Assembly (NCBI GenBank): GCA_032718475.1
Contig: JAUCBJ010005854.1
Span: forward strand, 64,001 to 85,116
Source: Nemertoderma westbladi
Taxonomy: Eukaryota > Xenacoelomorpha > Nemertodermatida > Nemertodermatidae
Reading direction: 5' to 3'
DNA length: 21,116 nt
Positions 1-10,800 of this stretch are shown in pieces; positions within the stretch are counted from its first letter, which is position 1, and every line of letters starts with the position of its first letter. The notes beneath the pieces were generated by a model. That model saw nothing but the letters and a program-made list of their open reading frames with translations. It was not told where the DNA came from and searched no databases. A program made the position numbers and the translations under genes.

Positions 1-247
1 AGAAGGTCATGGAGTCAACATAAGGGTTATCGATATATAATATTTAAAATTTAAATAAGTTGATAACGATTTATCTTGATAACTTTTAATACCTGGGGAC
101 AGCTCATTCCAAATTTTGGGATCTGTAAACTTGAGATATGTTTTTGGGAAAGTTCTAGTCTGACGCGGGGAATAAAATAACGCGGGAAATAAATAGGTTT
201 ATAGCAGATCGAGTGAAGTGCCTGTGAATAGAAAGTGAAACCTGACC
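1..247. other. intron after exon 7, AT-rich non-repeat part
   Basis: No exon with acceptor, donor and cadherin text is visible on the minus strand. The next exon of the gene must lie further left. Confidence 0.5.
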
Positions 248-1495
248 CATTTTGTGGAAGCTTTGACGTAGTTTTGCAAGCTTTGAAGCTGTGGAACCTT
301 TGACCCTGTGGCACCTTTTACCCTGTGGAACCTTTGACCCTGTGGCACCTTTTACCCTGCGGAACTTTTGACCTAGTGGAACCTTGGACCCTGTGGAACA
401 TTTGACATTGCGGAACCTTTGACCTTGTGGAACCTTTAACCCTGTAGCACCTTTTACCCTGTGTAAGCTTTGACCCTTTAAAACCTTTGACCCTGTGGTA
501 CCTTTTAGCCCCATTTAACCTTTGACACTGTGAAACCTTTGACCCTTTAAAACCTTTGAACCTGTGGAATTTTTTACCCGTTGGAACCTTTGACCTTGTG
601 GAACCTTTGACACTGTGAAACCTTTGACCCTTTAAAACCTCCTTTGAACCTGTGGAATTTTTTACCCGTTGGAACTGTGGAACCTTTGACCCTGTGGTAC
701 CTTTGGCCTTGTGGAACCTCTTACCTTGTTAAACCTTTGACCCTCTGGAACCTCTGAACATGTGGAACCCCTGGCCTTGTTGAACCTTTGACCCTGTAGG
801 TAGAACCTTTGACACTGTGAAACCTTTGACCCTTTAAAACCTTTGAACCTGTGGAATTTTTTACCCGTTGGAACCTTTGACCTTGTGGAACTTTTGACCC
901 TGTGTAACCTTTGACCCTGTGTAACCTTCGACCCTGTGTAACCTTCGACCGTGTGGAACCTTTGGCCTTGTGGAACCTCTTTCCTTGTTGAACCTTTGAC
1001 CCTCTGGAACCTCTGACCTTGTGGAACCTCTGACCTTGTTAAACCTTTGACCCTGTGGAACCTTTGACCTTGTGGAACCTTCGACCCTGTGGAACCTTTG
1101 GCCTTGTGGAACCTTTGACCTAGTGGAAATTTTGACCCTGTGTAACCTTCGACCCTGTGGAACCTTTGACCCTGTGGTACCTTTGGCCTTGTGGAACCTT
1201 TGATCATGTGGAATCTTTGGCCGTGTGGAACCTCTTACCTTGTTGAACCTTTGACCCTCTGGAACCTCTGACCTTGTGGAACCTCTGACCTTGTTGAACC
1301 TTTGACCCTGTGGAACCTTTGACCCTGTGGAACCTTTGACACTGTGAAACCTTTGACCCTTTAAAACCTCCTTTGAACCTGTGGAATTTTTTACCCGTTG
1401 GAACCTTTGATCTTGTTAAACCTTTGACCCTGTGAAACCTTTGAACCTGTGTAATTTTTTACCCATGGAGCATTTGACCTTGTGGAACCTTTGGC
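248..1495. repeat. 17-bp minisatellite array in the intron after exon 7
   Basis: About 70 imperfect copies of a 17-bp unit; on the plus strand the commonest form is TTTGACCCTGTGGAACC. Variants differ at a few sites (CTTGTGG, TTTAAAACC, GGCCTTGTGG), and some larger blocks recur, such as the segment reading TTTTTTACCCGTTGGAAC near 570, 660, 855 and 1386. In the gene sense the unit reads GGTTCCACAGGGTCAAA and so contains an acceptor-like TTCCACAG. Long minus-strand frames here are by-products of the repetition. Confidence 0.95.
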
Positions 1496-1752
1496 CATAA
1501 GCAAACCCGTGTTGCATGCAAGCAGTATTCAGCTGATGGCAGTCAGCTGAGGCGGAAAATAACAAGAGTGAGGGGGTAAATCTACAAGTCACAGTTGCTT
1601 TTTTCTTTGTGTACTGATGTTACCAACACATATAAACTTGTATTCTTTACCTGGTTAATAAATTATTAAATTATACCACAATATTAATAATATGTTTACT
1701 AATTATAAAGTCGATATAATTGTACAATTTATTATTATTATACGAAACATAC
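1496..1752 (-). other. start of intron 7
   Basis: AT-rich sequence between the exon 7 donor GTATGT and the 17-bp array. It contains an imperfect TTATTA-rich stretch (about 1655-1745) and nothing else recognised. Confidence 0.6.
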
Positions 1753-1895
1753 CACAAACGAGTAGATATGATCAGCTTCTGACTCGTAATCCATCATATT
1801 CGGGTTGGGAAATAATTGTCCGTTCTCTTCCCTGAAGGCGGGGTGCTGTACCCTAATCTCCACGTTAAGGGGAGTGTCGCAATCCTCAACACGCA
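1753..1895 (-). CDS. cadherin gene exon 7 (last in window)
   Basis: The acceptor is CTTGCTTTCCGCAG and the donor is GTG|GTATGT; phase 1 to 0, 143 nt (residues 272-318). The codon shared with exon 6 is A|TG (Met). The text contains VEDCDTP (D-x-D calcium-site position), VEIRVQHPAF, ENGQLFPNPN and MMDYESEADHIYSFV, matching the order of a cadherin repeat up to its penultimate strand. The next exon should begin in phase 0 and lies beyond the left edge. Confidence 0.88.
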
Positions 1896-4800
1896 CTGCG
1901 GAAAGCAAGATATTAATCAGATGTACTAACAAGTCAGTCAATACTAAGCTATCAGAATTGGATGCCGCTGAAAAGGGCTTAGTGACAAAGTCGAGCAGTA
2001 TCGGTACAGATGATCACGAAACGAGCAGGATGTTATTCCTCCCTTTATAAATTAAACTCCTAGTTCAGTTCAGTCATAAAATAATACTTTAAATATTTTC
2101 TAATAAATTGACGAACTCCATTGCGTATTCAATCAGTTTTCATGATTACAGTTTAGTTATTTATTATTCTGTTAAATAATTTAGTGATCTGGGATATTTA
2201 TTTATTTAAGTAGAAAGTCTTAACTATATTATATACATAAACCAAAACTGGGTTCCTTGATTACCGAACATTGAATTCGGAACATGAAGTTCCGTTTTTG
2301 AGAATGCTTTGCGGACACTAAAGTTGCAATATCTTTTGAGTGTATGAATGCATTTTGCACAAATTACGTGCAAACCTTTTCTACTTCGATGGTCTTTCAA
2401 ACCAATACAATTTCAACGTTCAATTCAATTTAAGAAATTCCACCAAAAATATTATCACAATTTCTTATATTAAAATCAATGCAATCCTATAACTTTTTTC
2501 CATAGGGAAACAGTAAGACTCATATTTTAATTATTTGGGGTAGTCCTATATTCGGGAGAAAATGTAACAATCTAAGAAGAATAAAAATGTTTCTTATGAA
2601 ATGGAACATTTTGCTTGAAATCGTTTTGTATATTGATCATAAGGATAAAATAAAAACTGTTACATTCAAATTTTGTCCCGCAAATTTTGTCGAATTGGAT
2701 TTTAGGGGTTTATATTTTTTCCTAGTGAAATGGATTATTGGGGTGGGGCCTTTAAGATAATCGAAATCTTATACAAAAATGGCGAACCATTGTATTTAGG
2801 GCTCATATGATCTACATCTCTAAAAACTTACTTCTTGACCCCAATAAGGCAAGAGAGGGAGGAGCATTTTCTGGAACACTGATCGTGTTGCGATAGTAAT
2901 CGGGAATAAATACAGGAGCGCATTCATTAAAATCTAATATTTCCAATTCAACCTGTGGAACATAAAAAATATGTTTGTTAGTAGGAAGTTGTGAGCACAA
3001 GAAGTTGTGTCTGTGGTCACAACCACAAAGTAAAAGTTAGTAAGTTGTGAGCACAATAAGTTTGTGCCTGTGGGCGCAACCACAAAGTTAAGTTGTGAGC
3101 ACAATAAGTTTGTGCCTGTGGGCGCAACCACAAAGTTAGTAAGTTGTGAGCACAAGAAGTTTGTGCCTGTGGGCGCAACCACAAAGTTAGTAAGTTGTGA
3201 GCACAAGAAGTTTGTGCCTGTGGGCACAACCACAAAGTTAGTAAGTTGTGAGCACAAGAAGTTTGTGCCTGTGGGCGCAACCACAAAGTTAGTAAGTTGT
3301 GAGCACAAGAAGTTTGTGCCTGTGGGCACAACCACAAAGTTAGTAAGTTGTGAGCACAAGAAGTTTGTGCCTGTGGGCGCAACCACAAAGTTAGTAAGTT
3401 GTGAGCACAAGAAGTTTGTGCCTGTGGGCACAACCACAAAGTTAGTAAGTTGTGAGCACAAGAAGTTTGTGCCTGTGGGCGCAACCACAAAGTTAGTAAG
3501 TTGTGAGCACAAGAAGTTTGTGCCTGTGGGCGCAACCACAAAGTTAGTAAGTTGTGTCTGTGGTCACAACCACAAAGTTAGTAAGTTGTGTCTGTGGTCA
3601 CAACCACAAAGTTAGTAAGTTGTGAGCACAAGAAGTTTGTGCCTGTGGGCACAACCACAAAGTTAGTAAGTTGTGTCTGTGGTCACAACCACAAAGTTAG
3701 TAAGTTGTGTCTGTGGTCACAACCAGAAAGTTAGTAAGTTGTGAGCACAAGAAGTTTGTGCCTGTGGGCGCAACCACAAAGTTAGTAAGTTGTGTCTGTG
3801 GTCACAACCACAAAGTTAGTAAGTTGTGTCTGTGGTCACAACCAGAAAGTTAGTAAGTTGTGAGCACAAGAAGTTTGTGCCTGTGGGCGCAACCACAAAG
3901 TTAGTAAGTTGTGAGCACAAGAAGTTTGTGCCTGTGGGCGCAACCACAAAGTTAGTAAGTTGTGTCTGTGGTCACAACCACAAAGTTAGTAAGTTGTGTC
4001 TGTGGTCACAACCAGAAAGTTAGTAAGTTGTGAGCACAAGAAGTTTGTGCCTGTGGGCGCAACCACAAAGTTAGTAAGTTGTGAGCACAAGAAGTTGTGT
4101 CTGTGGTCACAACCACAAAGTTAGTAAGTTGTGAGCACAAGAAGTTTGTGCCTGTGGGCGCAACCACAAAGTTAGTAAGTTGTGAGCACAATAAGTTTGT
4201 GCCTGTGGACACAACCACAAGGTTAGTAAGTTGTGAGCACAAGAAGTTGTGTCTGTGGTCACAACCACAAAGTTAGTAAGTTGTGAGCACAAGAAGTTTG
4301 TGCCTGTGGGCGCAACCACAAAGTTAGTAAGTTGTGAGCACAAGAAGTTGTGTCTGTGGTCACAACCACAAAGTTAGTAAGTTGTGAGCACAAGAAGTTG
4401 TGTCTGTGGTCACAACCACAAAGTTAGTAAGTTGTGAGCACAAGGAGTTGTGTCTGTGGTCACAACCACAAAGTTAGTAAGTTGTGAGCACAAGAAGTTT
4501 GTGCCTGTGGGCGCAACCACAAAGTTAGTAAGTTGTGAGCACAAGAAGTTGTGTCTGTGGTCACAACCACAAAGTTAGTAAGTTGTGAGCACAAGAAGTT
4601 GTGTCTGTGGTCACAACCACAAAGTTAGTAAGTTGTGAGTTCAAGAAGTTGTGTCTGTGGGCACAACCACAAAGTTAGTAATTTGTGAGCACAAGAAGTT
4701 GTGTCTGTGGTCACAACCACAAAGTTAGTAAGTTGTGAGCACAAGAAGTTGTGTCTGTGGTCACAACCACAAAGTTAGTAAGTTGTGAGTTCAAGAAGTT

Positions 4801-7800
4801 GTGTCTGTGGGCACAACCACAAAGTTAGTAATTTGTGAGAACATGAAGTTGTGTCTGTGGGCAGGGCACAACCACAAAGCTAGTAATTTGTGAGCACATG
4901 AAAGTTCAAGTTGTGTCTGTGGGCACAACCACAAAGTTAGTAAGTTGTGAGCCCAAGAAGTTGTGCCTGTGGGCGCAATCACAAAGTTAGTACGTTGTGA
5001 GCACAAGAAGTTGTGTCTGTGGGCACAACCACAAAGTTAGTAAGTTGTGAGCACAAGAAGTTTGTGCCTGTGGGCGCAACCACAAAGTTAGTAAGTTGTG
5101 AGCACAAGAAGTTGTGTCTGTGGTCACAACCACAAAGTTAGTAAGTTGTGAGTTCAAGAAGTTGTGTCTGTGGGCACAACCACAAAGTTAGTAATTTGTG
5201 AGCACATGAAGTTGTGCCTGTGGGCGCAATCACAAAGTTAGTACGTTGTGAGCACAAGAAGTTGTGTCTGTGGGCACAACCACAAAGTTAGTAAGTTGTG
5301 AGCACAAGAAGTTTGTGCCTGTGGGCGCAACCACAAAGTTAGTAAGTTGTGAGCACAAGAAGTTGTGTCTGTGGTCACAACCACAAAGTTAGTAAGTTGT
5401 GAGCACAAGAAGTTGTGTCTGTGGTCACAACCACAAAGTTAGTAAGTTGTGAGTTCAAGAAGTTGTGTCTGTGGGCACAACCACAAAGTTAGTAATTTGT
5501 GAGCACATGAAGTTGTGTCTGTGGGCAGGGCACAACCACAAAGCTAGTAATTTGTGAGCACATGAAAGTTCAAGTTGTGTCTGTGGGCAGAACCACAAAG
5601 TTAGTAAGTTGTGAGCCCAAGAAGTTGTGCCTGTGGGCGCAATCACAAAGTTAGTACGTTGTGAGCACAATAAGTTGTGTCTGTGGGCACAACCACAAAG
5701 TTAGTAATTTGTGAGCACATGAAGTTGTGTCTGTGGGCAGGGCATAACCACAAAGCTAGTAATTTGTGAGCACATGAAGTTCAAGTTGTGTCTGTGGGCA
5801 CAACCACAAAGTTAGTAAGTTGTGAGCCCAAGAAGTTGTGCCTGTGGGCGCAATCACAAAGTTTGTACGTTGTGAGCACAAGAAGTTGTGTCTGTGGGCA
5901 CAACCACAAAGTTAGTAATTTGTGAGCACATGAAGTTGGGTCTGTGGGCACAACCACAAAGCTAGTAATTTGTGAGCACATGAAAGTTCAAGTTGTGTCT
6001 GTGGGCACAACCACAAAGCTAGTAATTTGTGAGCACATGAAAGTTCAAGTTGTGTCTGTGGGCACAACCACGAACTTAGTAAGTTGTGAACACAAGAAGT
6101 TATGTCCGTGGGCACAACCACAGTTTAGTAAGTTGTGAGCCCAAGAATTTGTGCCTGTGGGCGCAATCACAAAGTTAGTACGTTGTGAGCACAAGAAGTT
6201 GTGTCTGTGGGCACAACCACAAAGTTAGTAATTTGTGAGCACATGAAGTTGTGTCTGTGGGCACAACCTCAAAGTTAGTAAGTTGTGAGCACAAGAAGTT
6301 GTGTCTGTGGGCACAACCACAAAGTTAGTAATTTGTAAGCACATGAAGTTCTGCCTGTGGGCGCAATCACAAAGTTAGTAATTTGTGAGCACATGAAGTT
6401 GTGTCCGTGGGCACAACCACAAAGTTAGTAATTTGTGAGCACATGAAGTTGTGTCTGTGGGCACAACCACAAAGTTAGTAATTTGTGAGCACATGAAGTT
6501 GTGTCTGTGGGCAGGGCACAACCACAAAGCTAGTAATTTGTGAGCACATGAAGTTCAAGTTGTGTCTGTGGGCACAACCACAAAGTTAGTAAGTTGTGAG
6601 CCCAAGAAGTTGTGCCTGTGGGCGCAATCACAAAGTTACTACGTTGTGAGCACAAGAAGTTGTGTCTGTGGGCACAACCACAAATTTAGTAATTTGTGAG
6701 CACATGAAGTTGTGTCTGTGGGCAGGGCACAACCACAAAGCTAGTAATTTGTGAGCACATGAAAGTTCAAGTTGTGTCTGTGGGCACAACCACAAAGCTA
6801 GTAATTTGTGAGCACATGAAAGTTCAAGTTGTGTCTGTGGGCACAACCACGAACTTAGTAAGTTGTGAACACAAGAAGTTATGTCCGTGGGCACAACCAC
6901 AAGGTTAGTAAGTTGTGAGCCCAAGAAGTTGTGCCTGTGGACGCAATCACAAAGTTAGTACGTTGTGAGCACAAGAAGTTGTGTCTATATGGGCACAACC
7001 ACAAAGTTAGTAATTTGTGAGCACATGAAGTTGTGTCTGTGGGCACAACCACAAAGTTAGTAAGTTGTGAGCACAAGAAGTTGTGTCTGTGGGCACAACC
7101 ACAAATTTAGTAATTTGTGAGCACATGAAGTTGTGTCTGTGGGCAGGGCACAACCACAAAGCTAGTAATTTGTGAGCACATGAAAGTTCAAGTTGTGTCT
7201 GTGGGCACAACCACAAAGCTAGTAATTTGTGAGCACATGAAAGTTCAAGTTGTGTCTGTGGGCACAACCACGAACTTAGTAAGTTGTGAACACAAGAAGT
7301 TATGTCCGTGGGCACAACCACAAGGTTAGTAAGTTGTGAGCCCAAGAAGTTGTGCCTGTGGGCGCAATCACAAAGTTAGTACGTTGTGAGCACAAGAAGT
7401 TGTGTCTGTGGGCACAACCACAAAGTTAGTAATTTGTGAGCACATGAAGTTGTGTCTGTGGGCACAACCACAAAGTTAGTAAGTTGTGAGCACAAGAAGT
7501 TGTGTCTGTGGGCACAACCACAAAGTTAGTAATTTGTAAGCACATGAAGTTCTGCCTGTAGGCGCAATCACAAAGTTAGTAATTTGTGAGCACATGAAGT
7601 TGTGTCCGTGGGCACAACCACAAAGTTAGTAGTTTGTGAGCACATGAAGTTGTGTCTGTGGGCACAACCACAAAGTTAGTAAGTTGTGAGCACAATATGG
7701 TGTTTCTGTGGGCACAACCACAAAGTTAGTATTTTGTGAGCACATGAAGTTGTGTCTGTGGGCACAACCACAAGGTTAGTAAGTTGTGAACACATGAAGT

Positions 7801-10800
7801 TGTGGCTGTGGGCACAACCACAAAGTTAGTAAGTTGTGAACACAAGAAGTTATGTCCGTGGGCAAAACCACAAGGTTAGTAAGTTGTGAGCACATGAAGT
7901 TGTGTCTGTGGGCACAACCACAAAGTTAGTAATTTGTGAGCACATGAAGTTGTGTCTGTATGCACAACCACAAAGTTAGTAATTTGTGAGCACATGAAGT
8001 TGTGTCTGTGGATACAACCACAAAGATAGTAAGTTGTGAGCACATGAAGTTGTGTCTGTAGGCACAACCACAAAGCTAGTAATTTGTGAGCACATGAAGT
8101 TGTGTCTGTAGGCACAACCACAAAGCTAGTAATTTGTGAGCACATGAAGTTCAAGTTGTGTCTCGGGGCACAACCACAAAGTTAGTAAGTTGTGAGCACA
8201 AGAAGTTGTGTCTGTGGGTACAACCACAGAGCTAGTAATTTGTGAGCACAAGAAGTTGTGTCTGTGGGCACAACCACAAAGCTAGTAATTTGTGAGCACA
8301 TGAAGTTATGTCTGTAGGCACAACCACAAAGCTAGTAATTTGTGAGCACATGAAGTTCAAGTTGTGTCTCTGGGCACAACCACAAAGTTAGTAAGTTGTG
8401 AGCACAAGAAGTTGTGTCTGTGGGCACAACCTCAAAGCTAGTAATTTGTGAGCACATGAAGTTCAAGTTGTGTCTCTGGGCACAACCACAAAGTTAGTAA
8501 GTTGTGAACACAAGAAGTTATGTCCGTGGGCAAAACCACAAGGTTAGTAAGTTGTGAGCACATGAAGTTGTGTCTGTGGGCACAACCACAAAGTTAGTAA
8601 TTTGTGAGCACATGAAGTTGTGTCTGTATGCACAACCACAAAGTTAGTAATTTATGAGCACATGAAGTTGTGTCTGAGGACACAACCACAAAGATAGTAA
8701 GTTGTGAGCACATGAAGTTCAAGTTGTGTCTCTGGGCACAACCACAAAGTTAGTAAGTTGTAAACACAAGAAGTTATGTCTGTGGGCAAAACCACAAAGT
8801 TAGTAAGTTATGAACACAAGAAGTTCGTGGGCACAACCACAAGGTTAGTAAGTTGTAAGCAAATGAAGTTGTGTCTGTGGGCACAACCACAAAGTTAGTA
8901 AGTTGTGAACACAAGAAGTTGTGTCTGTATGGGCACAACCACAAAGCTAGTAATTTGTGAGCACATGAAGTTCAAGTTGTGTCTCTGGGCACAACCACAA
9001 AGTTAGTAAGTTGTAAACACAAGAAGTTATGTCTGTGGGAAAAACCACAAAGTTAGTAAGTTATGAACACAAGAAGTTCGTGGGCACAACCACAAGGTTA
9101 GTAAGTTGTAAGCACATGAAGTTGTGTCTGTGGGCACAACCACAAAGTTAGTAAGTTGTGAACACAAGAAGTTGTGTCTGTGGGCACAACCACAAAGCTA
9201 GTAATTTGTGAGCACATGAAGTTCAAGTTGTGTCTCTGGGCACAACCACAAAGTTAGTAAGTTGTGAACACAAGAAGTTGTGTCTGTGGGCACAACCACA
9301 AAGCTAGTAATTTGTGAGCACATGAAGTTCAAGTTGTGTCTCTGGGCACAACCACAAAGTTAGTAAGTTGTGAACACAAGAAGTTATGTCCGTGGGCAAA
9401 ACCACAAAGTTAGTAAGTTATGAACACAAGAAGTTCGTGGGCACAACCACAAGGTTAGTAAGTTGTAAGCACATGAAGTTGTGTCTGTGGGCACAACCAC
9501 AAAGTTAGTAAGTTGTGAACACAAGAAGTTATGTCCGTGGACACAACCACAAGGTTAGTAAGTTGTGATCACATGAAGTTGTGTCTGTGGGCACAACCAC
9601 AAAGTTAGTAAGTTGTGAGCACAAAAAGTTGTGTCTGTGGGCACAACCACAAAGTTAGTAAGTTTTGAGAACAAGAAATTGTGTCTGTGGGCACAACCAC
9701 AAAGTTAGTAAGTTGTGAGCACAAGAAGTTGTGTCTGTGGGCACTACCACAAAGCTAGTCATTTGTGAGCACATGAAGTTGTGTCTGTAGGCACAACCAC
9801 AAAGCTAGTAATTTGTGAGCACATGAAGTTCAAGTTGTGTCTCTGGGCACAACCACAAAGTTAGTAAGTTGTAAACACAAGAAGTTATGTCCGTGGGCAC
9901 AACCACAAGGTTAGTAAGTTGTGAGCACATGAAGTTGTGTCCGTGGGCACAACCACAAGGATATAAAGTTGTGAGCACATGAAGTTGTGTCTATGGGCAC
10001 AACCACAAAGTTAGTAAGTTGTGAGCACATGAAGTTGTGTCTGTGGGCACAACCACAAAGTTAGTAAGTTGTGAGTTCAAGAAGTTGTGTCTGTGGGCGC
10101 AATCACAAAGTTAGTAATTTGTGAGCACATAAAGTTGTGTCTGTGGGCACAACCACAAAGTTAGTAATTTGTGAGCACATGAAGTTGTGTCTGTATGAAC
10201 AACCACAAAGTTAGTAATTTGTGAGCACATGAAGTTGTGTCTGTATGAACAACCACAAAGTTAGTAAGATGTGAGCACAATAAGTTGTGTCCGTGGGCAC
10301 AACCACAAAGTTAGTAAGTTGTGAGCACATGAAGTTGTGTCTGTGGGCACAACCACAAAGTTAGTAATTTGTGAGCACATAAAGTTGTGTCTGTGGGCAC
10401 AACCACAAAGTTAGTAAGTTGTGAGCACAATAAGTTGTGTCCGTGGGCACAACCACAAAGTTAGTAAGTTGTGAGCACAATAAGTTGTGTCCGTGGGCAC
10501 AACCACAAAGATATTAATTTGTGAGCACATGAAGTTGTGTCTGTGGGTACAACCACAAAGTTAGTAATTTGTGAGCACATAAAGTTGTGTCTGTGGGCAC
10601 AACCACAAAGTTAGTAAGTTGTGAGCACAATAAGTTGTGTCCGTGGGCACAACCACAAAGTTAGTAAGTTGTGAACACAAGAAGTTATGTCCGTGGGCAC
10701 AACCACAAAGTTAGTAAGATGTGAGCACAATAAGTTGTGTCCGTGGGCTCAACCACAAATTTAGTAAGTTGTGAACACAAGAAGTTATGTCCGTGGGCAC

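Noticed and set aside
155-1207. Minus-strand frames with repeated KVPQGQRFHRVKGSTGS text resembling a collagen-like or basic repeat protein
   Set aside because: They are translations of the 17-bp array, where three units make 17 codons. There is no Gly-X-Y pattern, no signal peptide and no supporting splice context.
1805-2050. Plus-strand open frame of 81 codons
   Set aside because: It overlaps exon 7 in antisense and has no homology I recognise; it is a shadow of the coding sequence.
2934-3615. Long open frames on both strands with repeated CSQLTNF or KFVPVGATTKL text, as if a repetitive structural protein
   Set aside because: They arise from units of exactly 51 bp and are open in opposite strands at once. 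They end where the unit length changes, and the region is intron 5 of the cadherin gene. The many similar frames between 4006 and 12547 are of the same kind.
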